Below the pieces are notes generated by a model. It was not told the origin of the DNA. It did no database searches and saw only the letters and a program-made list of their open reading frames with translations. Positions 23,601 to 36,992 of a stretch of 64,000 nt of DNA are shown piece by piece; the first letter of the stretch is position 1, and every line of letters starts with the position of its first letter. Origin of the DNA: Pterobdella sp. o SKG-2022. Taxonomy: Eukaryota > Annelida > Clitellata > Hirudinida > Piscicolidae. The DNA is taken from contig OZ038326.1 of the NCBI GenBank assembly GCA_964035795.1, forward strand, positions 2,390,916-2,454,915, written 5' to 3'. Position numbers and translations under genes: made by a program.

Positions 23601-26600
23601 ACCCATGCACTGAACATACCATCATCTAGTTTTGTTTAGCATTCAAGAAGCTGGAAAAGATTTTCTTGGTCATTTTTACTTTTCCAAATTTGAATATTTC
23701 TATTTCATTATATTTCATTTATTAGAAATAATTTTGTATAGTTATTGTAACTTCTATTATATTTCTATAAATTTTGTTTTTTATTTATGCTTTTATAACT
23801 GCAATGTTGAATTCCATGATAATAACTGATGAAAATTTATCTACTTGACAATTGTAAGCCTAACATTGAAAATAATTGATTTTCTTTGTAGTGATTAAGT
23901 TGTTTATGACAACTCATGTTATTATTCAGTTCCAACAGTTAGATTCGCATTTATTTTTTTATTTTTCAAAAACAATTGTTTTTATTCTCGTCGCATAATA
24001 TCAATTCAAACTTGAAGTAAATTAATGAACCAATAAGCTTCATTTAATGTTGTTTTTGAAAAAAATCAAAAATTTTTCAAGCAAAACAGCGTGTCTTTTA
24101 TAAAGAAAAATGTGAAAAACTTGAATTCTTAAAACTCCATTTATCTGCTCCACTTACATGTCTGTATTTCATCTGAAACATTTTTCTTCAACAAAATAAA
24201 AAACACATATTCAAATCCAATATGAAAAAAATGAAAAGAAAAATATAAAAAACATAATATCCATTGCAAACTACATATAAAACATATAACTGGAAAAAGC
24301 TAAAATAGAGATGAAAAAAAGTCAAAATTATACTGTTCTGAATACAAAAAAAGTATAAAATAAATATAATAAAATGAAAAACACGAGAATAAAATTGCAT
24401 GAATCAAACTATGGTAGACTCGGGGGAAGAATAAAAATGTAAAAACAGTGCATCTCCCCACACTTTACAACAAAAATCCTATTTTTATGCTCTGCTATTG
24501 TACTAAATATAAAAATGCTGATTATATACTGTATTTAAATAATATCAAAAATTGAAAAGCTTCGAGTATTATATGTATTGTGTTCACTTGAATTTTTTGA
24601 TAGTTTACTATTTTATAAAATACCGGATATTCACTGTATATAAACGGTTCTTATTTAAAGTTTATACGCAACAAGTTTTTAGCTGTATATAAATATATTT
24701 TTAAAATTCTATTGAATTTTCGTCACTAATTCTGTTTCTATTTCATCTAATTTACCTTTTTTTTGTTTTAGCTCAATATTTTTGCCAACCGTTTTTTGAA
24801 AACAATACAATTTTAGAATAGAAATTTGAAATTCTCACGGTGAACACTGTTAAGTCACCATTTTGGCTCACACCTTCAGCCGAAGCCACGAAAATATACA
24901 ATCTAAAATTCGAACAAATGCGAGGTGATTGAAGCTTTTTTTGAAAAATGGAGGAGCAAGTAAGGTACAAAAAAAAGGAATGAGTCAGCGAGGCTTTTAA
25001 GCTAGTATAAAATATATCGACAATTTACATGATTTAACAATAACACATTTACATTTGTTAAAATACATTCTAAAATATGAAAAAAAAAGTAGAAATTACG
25101 GTGATTTTAGAATAGAAATTCTAATTGAAAATATTTTTCTTCAAAATGTTTACAAAAGTGATTGGAAAGTTGAAGGAACTATTTTCAAGTGGATACAACG
25201 ATTCAGTGAAACCTTTTTGATCAATATAAACACTAAACAAGCATCATCAACAGAACTGGAAGAAACAGTTTGAAAATACTTCAAACAACTGAACTTCTAA
25301 TTAATTAAACCAATCCATAAAAAAAAACAGAAATTCTACTTGTAGTTGCCGTAAATTCTCTTCCATCATACAACAAACCTGGAAATCTTATTGGTGAAAG
25401 AGAACTGAAGAACGTATTTTCACGAATTTTTGATTATGAATTGAGATATAAAAATGTTGTTATCAAGTGAAAATGCAGAATATCAAGCCATTAGTTAATG
25501 ACGTCAGAATGCAGTTTTTTTAATGGTTGTGATACTAAATTATGGAAAAGTATCATCAGGTAATGACACTTTTTAGTAGATTCAGAAGTTTTGCTATTCA
25601 TAAAATATATAAGCAATTGTGTTTTGCTGGTTTTAATTGTTAAAATCTTTATTTTTATTCTCTATGATTTTCATATGAGAATGAATGTTAGAATTCCAAC
25701 AACAAAATTAAGCTCAAAAAACTTTATATAGAAGAAAAAAAATTATAATTTCCAATGTTTTTATTAGAAACTGTGATATTTTTCCAGGTAACTGAACAAA
25801 GATAAACTTTATTATTATAACAATCACCGCATCAAAATTTTCCTGTCGTACAAACGTCTGTTAGTTTTTATAAATTTAAACAAATGCGGCATTTTTAATC
25901 AAAAAAAAATTGTCAAATTTCAATTTAAAATATGATTCATCACTTAATTTTGACATTTAAAAATTAAGAAATTTTTAAATATAGTTTTTGTTTTCTGTTT
26001 TACGAGGTTGCCTTTATGCTTAAAATGATTTCAATATAAAATAACAATACAAATAAATTTCGCTAACCATTCAAGTAGGATTATGGCAATAACATTTGAA
26101 TATAGAACATTAAGAAAAGCTGCAAGTTATACTTTTCAAAATAAAAGCAAAAAAACGTGCAAAGTTTCCAAGTTTGTTTTTGATATCATTGCATGAGAAA
26201 TTAATTTTTTGAATTGGTTTTTTAAATAACTAATTTTTGTAAAATTATCTGAACCCCCACAAAATTGTGATACATTCATAATTTCAAATTTTATTGAAAA
26301 TATCATTTATTTCGATGGAACAAGACTCACCATTTTCGCTTTAAACGAACACATTATAGCGAGGAGAAAAATTAATTATGGTGAGATGAAAAGTGTTTGT
26401 TTAAAAATTGAAAGTGGCAGTTGTCACAATAGTTTAAATAATTAAAGTCAGTTTTAGTTTTATTTGAATGTGATTTCAATCACAAATTTTTTATAAATTT
26501 TTTTAAAAAAACTTAAATTTTTTTGTTTCTAAATATGAGCATATATATATATATATATAATTTTTATTTTTCAAATAAATTCAACTTTTAAATATTTATA

Positions 26601-26654
26601 GTATTCATTTTCGAAATATTGAATAAAAACTCAATATTGGGTGTATTATAAGCT

Positions 26655-26795
26655 GTTACAGCATTTAGTCAAATATTTCCATTTGAGGAGAGATCCCCAC
26701 TGAAAGGCATATCGCCTTGGACAAAACGACGCATACATAAATGCAAGCTTATCAGAACTCGCTGGAAACGAGTGTACCTAACACTACAGTACTAA
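26655..26795 (+). other. Coding-like island of 47 codons
   Basis: In a strongly A+T-rich setting this stretch has raised GC and one frame free of stops from 26655 to the TAA at 26796-26798, with balanced composition including two Trp (ISPWTKRRIHKCKLIRTRW). TTACAG just inside its left edge could serve as a 3' splice site. There is no start codon. A hairpin (CTCG, loop CTGGAAA, CGAG) lies within it. Unrecognised; possibly an exon relic or repeat fragment. Confidence 0.25.
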
Positions 26796-29700
26796 ATTTA
26801 ATAATTATATTTATAACAGTTTATGGGAAAATTGGAATTTTTTGTTGAGTTATAAATATTAAAGTGCTTTTGGTTTTTATATAAAACAAAAGTTTTGATT
26901 ATGGAGTTGTATAAGAATTGAAAAAAACTGAAGTTTTTGATGTTTTAGAATGAATAATGAAAAGTTTAAAGTTTGAATGATTGTTCCAGGGTATTTTAGT
27001 GGACTTAAATCTAAACAGAAAAAAGAAATTGAGGTTTTTCCAATTTAAAATAGTTTTTTCTATTATTTAAGAGTCTGTTTCAAAATTTTTTCACTTTTTA
27101 AACAAATATCTAAAATTTTTTATGGACATTTTATCTAATTATTTGTGAGTAGATGTATTTTATATCTTTTTCAAATTTTCCATTCAATTTAGAAATTTTC
27201 CTAAATAAATAAAAGAAATAAAAATATTTTTAACGCGTGCTGTGTTTATTCACAAAAATTCAGATTACATTTTCAATTTTATTAAATAAAAACAAAAAAC
27301 CGAGTTTTTATGTCTGCGCGTCTTAATAATTCGAATTTTTATAACCAAAAAAAAATTTTTGTGCAAAAACAACATTTTCAATTTTAACACAATTTCAAAA
27401 AACAATTCAAATCGACTATTAAACTGAACTTGAAAACAAACCACAACAACCATCGAAACCTTAAAAAAAATCTCTTAAAGTTGTCATTAAAGAGACATTG
27501 CCATAAATCATAAACGAGCAAACTTAAATGACTAAAGATCAGCTTTCAAAAGTTTTCGGAGCACTTTCCAACGTTATGACTGAAAATATTCAGTATATAC
27601 TCAAATTATTGGAAAAGAATTTTTGATTTGAATTAGTTAACTTTTTAAACTTCACTATACAAATTTTTTGGCGTCAATATTTGTGAGAAAATCAAAAGTA
27701 TTTTTCTGAAAATTTAAGAAGTTTGAAAGTTTTGTAAGAGAGACATAAATAAGAACGACAAGATTAACTTGAGTTTACTAATTCAATTTTTTAATTCAAA
27801 GTAGACAGTTTGTGGTATTGTCAGATATTATGTCGAGGTAACTAAATATATGCATAAAAACTGTTTCGACTCAACTTTTTGTAGAGAAAAATTTTTTTCC
27901 CAAAAATATAAGTATTCGAAAGTATTTTTCAAAGTCAAATGCTTTTTTAATATGGAAGAAGCATACATGAGTTTTTTGAAGTTTCAAACTTTCTTATATT
28001 TTTCACAACTTTGTAGTCTTTGATTTTTGAAATCTCTGAAATAATTAACTGATTCAAGTGCTAATCTTGACTCATTACTAAAGAACTTGAAGTTTGAAAA
28101 TAATTATACAATATACCAATTTCCAAAAAAAATGTTGTAAAAGATATATAGAAAAACTTATAAAACATTCAAAACATCCAAAAATATTAAAACTAGCCCA
28201 CTATAAACTCAAGGCAACAGAAATAGTAGAATCTTTCGAAAAACTTCAAAAACGCCATTTGTTATTTCTCTCAAAGTCTCAGCCTACCCTAATTTTTGAT
28301 TGCTCTTTTGATATAATTAGACGGGCCAGAGAAAGTATGAAAAATGAACTGGTAACAACATAAAACTGCATAAAATTATACTGGGAATAAGTTTTTATTC
28401 GACGTGAATTTCAAAATTTTGATTTATAAAAAATAATTTTTTCAAATTAAATAACGATGTTTTAAAAGTAAAAGAAAAAGATTGAAAAAGAAAATAATTT
28501 TGAGAATATATATAACTTTTTGGTAAGATTTAAAACTTTCATACCAAATCAAATTTAAAATTCAAAAACCTAATCTCAATTTGACATAGAACATTCTATG
28601 ATGAATTTGGAGACATTTCCAGAATGTTCTTTCAAAATCCGACGACCGTTTCATTACTCATAACACATAAAAGGATATAGACTATATATCACGTATTTCT
28701 CTCGAATAAATTACGTAAAACAGTTTGACCCAAAAATGGAAAATAAGCTTATTTAATATTGGTTTTTATATTTTATGGTAATTTTAAAACAATAATAATT
28801 TCAATTCATTTAGCTCAACAGAGATATTTAGCAAATCATGTATTTACTTCAAGTCTGAAACTTCAACACCTAAGTTTCCGTGTTGTTTTTTGAAAAAAAA
28901 ATTCTTTTTATAAGAGTTTTTGAATACAAAGTAAAAATACTTAACAATTTAAATTTACGTATTAAGGTGGCAAAAACTTGGAACGACCACTAAAAGAAAT
29001 TGCTTTGCTCCTCACCTAATTTGAAAGAAGAATAAAAAAGACATACTTTTTTATTTATTCCAGTTATAGTATAGTTACAAAATGAAGCTTTGACTTTGAG
29101 AAATTGAATTTTTATATCTTGCTCAACATTTTGAAAATGATCAAAAATTCCAATATTTTAAAATCTTTATTGCATAAAATTAAAAATTCACCCCAAAACA
29201 TGAGCTACCTAGAAAAAAACCTTTTTGCAAGATATATACAAAAAAAAACACAAAACTAAATTTGCTTTCGAAACATAATTACAAAAATATCCTATCTAGC
29301 AAAAAAGGAAATAACAGAAATGCCAACTTATTTTCTATATAAAAATCATTTTTTTTTCCTATTTATTTGGAAACGATGAACCTGCATTCGAAGAAATGAA
29401 AAGTCAATCTCAATATAACTTTAACAAAAGCCAACTAAATATTTTTCTTCAAATAATTTTTATTTAACTTTCATCCTTAATTAATGATCAGTTGCCTTTG
29501 TCATGAATATATAGATCTAACTACTGGCATTATGTATGTTATTTGGTTAAAAAAAATGGATGAAATTAATTTGCATATATATTAAGAGACGCATATTTAC
29601 TGCTTGTGACAATGTAGGAGAGAAGCATTGAAGGAATATATACTCTTATATTTTTCAGAATTTATATCCATTCCAAAGTTTTTCGAATTCTTGAAGATTC

Positions 29701-32700
29701 TACCTTTGATTCATTGATTTGTTTTTTTTCCAATTTCCTTTTTTTTAATATTCATAATAAACTTTTGAATTAATAGATATTTTTACAGACTTAAATTTAG
29801 ACTACAGCCTTGCATAGACTTGAGAATTTCATCACCTTTTTTGTATGATTTACTCAAAAAAAAATTTATTTCAATATTATAAAAAATTTTAATTAATAAT
29901 TTTGATGAATAAAAAGCGTGATGAAAAAAAACAAAGAAAAGCATCGTATTTATGTCCGGTAGTTACTTTAGCAATACGTTCTAAATAACGTTTTATACAT
30001 AGATATCAAACAATTTTTTTTCTTTATTGTCTTTTAAATCAAAATTTTCTATAGCATCTTTCAGTAACATTTATACTTTTACTTTGTAATCGCAATTTAA
30101 AGTTTCAAGACGTGTTTTGGGCGCTTAATTTGAACCGAAATGAAGCGTTTTTGCATCGTAATTAATGCTTTTGAACTCTTATCTTTAATTTCATTTGCTG
30201 AGAGGAAAGTTATACTTTTTTTGAAAGCAAAAAAGTCAATGTGTATCAAATTATGCTTGAAATCTATATCGTTTGGATTGTGGACATTTATTAAATGAAT
30301 GCTTGCTAGCAAAATCAATAGGTTAAATATTAAAATAAAAACACTTTTCGAAGTTTGTTTGAGTCCACGAAGCTTTTTGAGAGTTGAACTCAGATACAAA
30401 TAGTTGCATCTCTACTCGATATTAACAGCTGTATTTTCACTTTATAACGAAAGTAATCTTCATGAACTTAAATAACCTTCGAAAACCAGCATGAATGTAG
30501 AGTTTGAAAAACTTAAATAAGTCAAACCTTTCGAAAATTATAACTTTAACTCAAATGATTGACTGCAACGTAAATTTTGAGTTTTTCATTATTCAAAAAA
30601 AATAGTTGTGTTAAGATAAATCAACATACAAGCAAAAACCATAAACTCAACAAAACGAAAGACTCAAATGCCAATTAAAAAAACCCATATCTGTATCACT
30701 TGTGAATAAAGACTTTCACAGGTTTCTTAGTAATTTTTTTCAAGTAAAAAATATATAAAATGGGGCTTTTTCGAAGGAAAATGAGAATTGATTCACATTT
30801 GAATCAGTTAACAAAAAAATAAATTAAAATGGAGTTTTTCGTGCAAATTAACTTACAAGAAGAAAATAAATTTATTTTTCAAAGAAAAAATTTTTATTTC
30901 AAGAAATATAAATTTGAGACATTTTAAAAGCATTATTTTGTCTTTCGTTCTGGTTAAATTTGGATTTTTTCGAGCGTCAAAAATTATTAGCTGAAAGTAA
31001 TATAAACGCTTTTTTTTAAACTTGCTTAGTTTTAATTATATTGATACATTTTCATGTTTAGCGCTATAATATTCATGAAAAAACTTAACATGTATGTTGT
31101 TCGATATCTCTAAACTTTTTATTTGAAACTGAAAAAAGCTTCCAAGATTCTTAATACAATTTAAAATTTATATATTCAAATCAACATGTAAAAGTAGATA
31201 AATTCAATTGGAAGTAGGAATTTTTAAAAATTTTAAACGCGTTTGCAACAAATAAATTTGTCATAGGTTTCACAACGAAAACTTAAATGAACTTATTCAA
31301 TGAATAAAAATAAAAATTCAACAGAAACATTGACTTTGTGAAATTATAGAAACGCAAAAGCTTGGCAAAAATGTCATAAAGACCGCTGGTTTTATCCTTG
31401 CAAATAAAACTAACCTCTATAGAATAATCCATTCTGGTTTTCAAAGTTGCGGATGAAAAAACATCAAAGCAGAAACCGAAAACAACTTTTAAAGGAAGCA
31501 TATTTTGTAATGGCGGAATTATTTTACAGGAAATCTTATATCTGTTTCAACAATAGTATGTGAAATTATTTTTATAAATATTTCAAAGAATATTAGATTT
31601 AACCTGATACTTTTATGATATTCATAAGTAAAAAATTTAATAAAAATGGACGAGATTATCAATTATCCAATAAAAATGCTTTGTAGAAAAAACTGATTAA
31701 GTTTCACAGTGTAAATTTTGTTATGATATTATTAATAAAAAATTTTTTTTATGAAAAATAATTTTTCACTCGCTCAGCAGTTTTAAAAAGTTCACTTTTT
31801 AAATAATAAATGTAACAGATGCGGTATCTTTATGTGCTGGTATAAGGGTCATCTTTTGAAGAACTTCATCTGTTTTCAAAGGTTTTTGGTGAAGTTACAT
31901 TTAGAGAAACAAATATTCAAAAAATCCTGTTTTGTCAAGATTGAAAGTTTTATACAAATCTAGTTGTGAAACTATCTTATTTTGAAGTTCAAAGAAACCA
32001 AAAAAATATTGAAAATTCTGTGTGAGGTCTAAAAAAACTAAAAAATATTTGAAGCTCGATTTATTTAAAACCACCATCATTATTTTTATTGCACATCTTT
32101 TTCAGCAGAAGTAAAAAAATTTTATCAATAATAATTCAAACTTCATGCATTAAAGTTCATTTTTAATGCGGTCAGCAAAAAGTAAAAATAATGCTTCAGA
32201 CATTAATTAAGTTTTTCCATTAAGTTCAAATTCAATTCAAAGTCATCTAATAGTGAGATAATTCCAAAATTAGAAAACTTAATTTTGTGCATAAATTTAT
32301 GTTCATCTACCTGTGCTTCACTTTAAAAAATGTGAAAGTAGTTTTGGATCAAAACTCAAAATATCAGTGCAGTAGGGAGTCATAAACAAGAAAAGTTAAC
32401 TGAAATAGAAATTTATATTACAAGATAACCCGCTCGTTATTAAAAATTCACAGTTCTTGCAAATATTTGGCTGATTAGTTGATGGCTTAGTTTGCATTTT
32501 TAGTTCATTGAACTGTTTTGAAAGTTATCTTTTCTTTGTTTTACTTTTATTTTATTTTCAAAATTTAGTCTATATTTATGTTCGCTTAAAATTTTTGCAT
32601 GAATAGCAGTAGATAATATTTCTTTTTAGTTGCTACTGAAAAATATTCTACCATTATTTAAATAGAATTAAAATCTTGTGTTTTTTATCACAAAAATCTT

Positions 32701-35700
32701 TTCAAATTTTGCTATACACAAAATTGGAAGTTTTATGCTCGAAAAAACTCAAAAATAAAGATGATTATATATAATAAGACTACTTAAATCTTTTTATAAA
32801 AAAACCTCACGCTTTTCAATATTTTTACCCAAAAATTAGTTCTCTATATGGAGTTCAATTCTTCGATAGGGTTTTCAATAGAATTTTTTGGCAACGTGTT
32901 TGTGCTATTATTTATTCATTGTTGTCTTCCAAGTCACTTCGAGAAACTAAACATAAAAAAGTCTTGAAATTTTTTCACAGGGTTAATGTATTAAGTTTAT
33001 ATTTTACTCGAGTTTTGAAATACAAAAATGGATTTGGCAATGTAAATAAAAAAAAAGTAAAATTATGAAAAAATAACCTTTAGAACAATTAAATTTTAAA
33101 ACTAAAAAAATGGAAAAACATTAGAAAAGTTTTCTCAGTATAAAACGAAAAAAAAAATTCATTTTCACCATCAAATATTGAATTTTGAAATAAATAAAAA
33201 AACTAAAAAATGATTTTTCACCCACTAAAATCACGGGTAAATTGAGAGCAAATGAAGTTAATGAGAAAAACGGTAAAATTGCCACCGCAATGCCACACCC
33301 CCGCCTTCATAACCATCATTAGGCCTTATACAATAATGAGCATTTGCTGTTTCAGACAAGCTGTTTAGTGGTGCAAGTTCATTACGGGCTCAACTTTAAT
33401 TCAGAATTTCAGGTTTATATTGCATGAATAGGCTTATTTGGTGAATAAAGTGGTTTGAATAGTGACCGGACAACATCAAAGTTTTGTCAAAAGTCAAATT
33501 TTTTTGAAAAAGTAACATTATCAAGCATTTAACTACAAAAGCTGCAACACTATTTTTAAAAATCTCATTATTTCTCCAACTCAAAATGATTCTCAAACGT
33601 TTTTAAAAGTTGAATAGTTATTAAAAATGTATTCATTCCGACTGTTTGTGTTGATAAAATTTTTTGTGCTCCCATAAAGTATTCATTTTTATTCCAGGAC
33701 AATGCCGCCACTGGAATCATCATTGTGACTCCAAAGATTTTTTTTTTTTTTTCTAGTTCAACCAGTTCTAAACTTTGAATTTTATTTTTGAAATCGAAAA
33801 GTAGAAAATAATGTACTTGTGAAGAGTCTGAATAAATGGAAAGGAAAGAATTTTTTCGTCTTAATCTTGTTTTGTTTCTTTTTAGACGCCGAGTCATTTT
33901 ACAGTTTCCTACAAACACATGTAAGAAATGCACAACAAATATAAGATAGACGAAGAAGTAATTGAGGATATAAACACTACCAAAAATGGAATCATTGTAA
34001 TAAAATTACAGAATTTGTAACATAATTGCAACTGGATTTAAAAAAGCTTTTATTTCGCACACAAATTGGTTAAAATAGACTTCAATTTACATATACATCA
34101 GTTACAGCGATTTTCAATTAATTTTGATTTTATTTTTCCAAAAAATAATTAAGTTTCTCGAGTAAAATAAACAGTTTTTCAAAAATTTTTTTCAAATGAC
34201 TCATGACAAACAACACAAATATCTTGTATTTCAATTACTTCTTTGAAAAAATTAACCTCCATTCATTTAAAATTTTATAGCTTGAATTAAAACCTTGTTT
34301 CAAGTCTTCTTTTTGAAACGCTATTTTAATTATTCCCAAAAAAAAACTCAAAATTTTGAAGTAACTTTAAAAAATAATTTTCATGAAAAATACAGTTTTT
34401 TTGAGTGTATTTTAATGGATGAAATAAATAAATTTCAGATTTAAACTCAAATGAAAAATATTATTATACGCATACTTATCTATCAAAAATTTCGAAAATC
34501 TCATCTTCAAAATTTTTATAAAAATTTAATTTTGAAGTTTAGATGAAATCTCAAAAAAATAATTTTGATTTAAAAAAATATACGGTTTAATGTTTTACTA
34601 CTTTAAAAAAATGAATTCAAGAGTGCTTTCATGTTTTTGAAGATTTCATTAGAATTTAGTTTTAAGTTGAAGTGGTGTTTCGAGCTTATAATCTGAATTT
34701 ACAGTAAAAATCAAAAAATTTGAAAAAAGCTTTTGATTGAAATGATTTTAACTGCGTATATCAAAAGATAATTTTGGGAAATTAAGTTTTTTAATGCTTT
34801 TCAGTTTTGAACGTTTCAGAATTTATTTCTCTTAACGCTGCAGTTACTATCGTAGTTTTCAAACTGTTCTATTTAGAAAAAAATTTTCAAATAAAAAGAG
34901 TGTTTGAAGCACTATGAAGCTCATTTCCAAGATGAAAACTTCCATTTTATTAAAAAATAAATTTCAATATTTCATACCAAAATTCAGATAAAACGGTTTT
35001 TATTGATAAAACAAAATTTTCATTGAAATTTTACACTTTTCTATAAATTAGGATAATAAAACTAATATTTCATTGAATTTTTTCTTATAAAACTCCAAAA
35101 CTCGGTTTTTTTAGTACTAATAATTAAAAAAGCGTTCGAATGTTTCCTTATTTAGTTGTTTTTTAAATTCGGAATAATTTATTTGTTCAAATAGATATTT
35201 TTTTCTCGTAATTTTACCATTAAGATTAAATCAAACATTCATTTTCGGTTTTATTTTGCCAAAAACTCAAATGAACCAAAAATAAAAACGAAAAAAATTC
35301 GAGTGTACATAATAATTTTAGTTTTCTCTTAAGTTTCCCTGCCAGTTGTTGCTCGGGAATAGAAATTTCCAACAAGCAAATTTCAGTGAAGCATGCTTTA
35401 TTTGTAAAATATTCAGCGTTGAAATTGGATTTATGTTTTCGCGACGCTGTGTCTATGCTTTAAAAGGTTTTGCCTACCGTGTAAGAATGTTAAAGCTTCA
35501 AATTGCTTTTTATGTCTCTAACTTTCATAAAAATAAAATAAAATCGTTTTCCAATGTCAGCTTAAATTGTTTTAAAATTTTTCACATAGTTTTTTGAGTT
35601 TTTTTGATTTTCAAGACCACTTCATAAATTTTTTCACATGTTAGTTCAAATATTACTACAGACTCGCGGAATCAAGAGAATATATGGACTTTAATAGAAT

Positions 35701-36785
35701 AAGCTCTAAAAATGAGCATGGAAATTCATTTTTAAAAACCATTGTTTTTTGCATATTCAAGATTGGGTTATGATGGAATATTTTCAATTTTTTTGAAAAA
35801 TTCAGAATTGAAATGTCGATGCATGCTGGTGAAGGATTTAAGTTAAACACATCAATTAGAATCAAGCAGCTAAAACTTTTTAAAAATTTTGAAAAATTTG
35901 TGAATTGAGTTTAGAATTTTTCAAACTCATATTTGATCGTGAATTATTTCAACATTGATAGGCTCGTGGCTCGGCACAAGATATAGCTACCAGAGACCAG
36001 ATCATAAAGATTGTTAAAAATGTTCCATTCAAATGCAAAGGCCGAGTTTTTATACGATGATTATAATTATTCCAGGCTTTATTCCATTGTTTCAGATAAT
36101 ATTCTTTTAAAATTTTTTTGTTTACTCATTACTTTGAATATTCTTATTTGCATGAAGATATAATGAAAAAGCTTTTCACGCGGGCCTTTTAATGCACTAG
36201 AAAGACAAAACGCTGAAAGCCACAGAAAGTTAAAGCATAAATTCCCTTTCAAACCTCCATTCAGCTCTTGCAATAAGAATTTTTTGATAACATACAATCT
36301 AAAGCCTTGAAAATGCTTTAAAATAATGCTTTAAAAATTTTTATTTTCAAAAATAAAAAGATACTTAAACTCTAGGTATTTTTAATTCAATAGAAATAAT
36401 ACAATTTATTTTAGAAAACTATTGCATATTTCAAAATTCTCCAAAAATTTTTGAAAAAGTGTCGATTTGGAAAATAGATAGAAAATTTTATTAGCCAATT
36501 TTTAAAAAATTTAATGAATCAGCAAACTATTTTTCTGGGAAAGTGATTCATAGAAAATTATAGCATTTTTGGTTTTAAAGTTCTACCTCTCAAAAATTGT
36601 TTCATAAGTTCAATTTAAAAAAAGGACATTAATTTTCAATTTCATTTCAATCAATCTTTCTAATACAAACTTCATTATTTTAACTCTTTTTTTGTCGATA
36701 AAAAATCTCTACATATTTTTTCCCATCGGTTTTCTCTGCCTACCAGCATCACTTTTATCAAAAAACTCAGTATAAAATACTAAAA

Positions 36786-36992
36786 GATGACATGATCTAA
36801 CGCCGTGCTTGGTATTCAAGTCTTTAAAAAAGATATCGGAGATCGAAAGAGAGTTAGAACATTGAAGAAAATAGCAGGATGGCTGTTTTACTTTTTGTTT
36901 GCTCAGTTGGTGAATCTCATCACAAGCTTTGTGAGGTAACTCTATGCAAAAATGGCTTCAAATTAGCCATTTATTGGTTTTTTTCTGAATGA
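36786..36992 (+). other. Candidate signal-peptide exon or small ORF
   Basis: ATG at 36879 in strong context (GCAGGATGG) opens a 37-codon frame: MAVLLFVCSVGESHHKLCE, then VTLCKNGF, ending at 36990-36992. The start resembles a short signal peptide, and GAG/GTAACT after codon 19 is a credible 5' splice site, so this may be a first coding exon. A second frame over the same DNA (36786-36938) is also open and reads RKRVRTLKKIAGWLFYFLF. At most one of the two can be meaningful. No downstream exon was found. Confidence 0.25.

Noticed and set aside
23374..23613. 79-codon Ser/Ile/His-rich frame
   Set aside because: Artefact of the tetranucleotide tract.
28094..28363. 89-codon plus-strand frame, Lys/Ile-rich
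   Set aside because: No family match by eye and no exon partners; composition follows base content.
30097..30399. 100-codon minus-strand frame with a hydrophobic segment
   Set aside because: It has no ATG at its start (the first codon is TTG) and a stop lies just upstream; composition fits chance in A+T-rich DNA.
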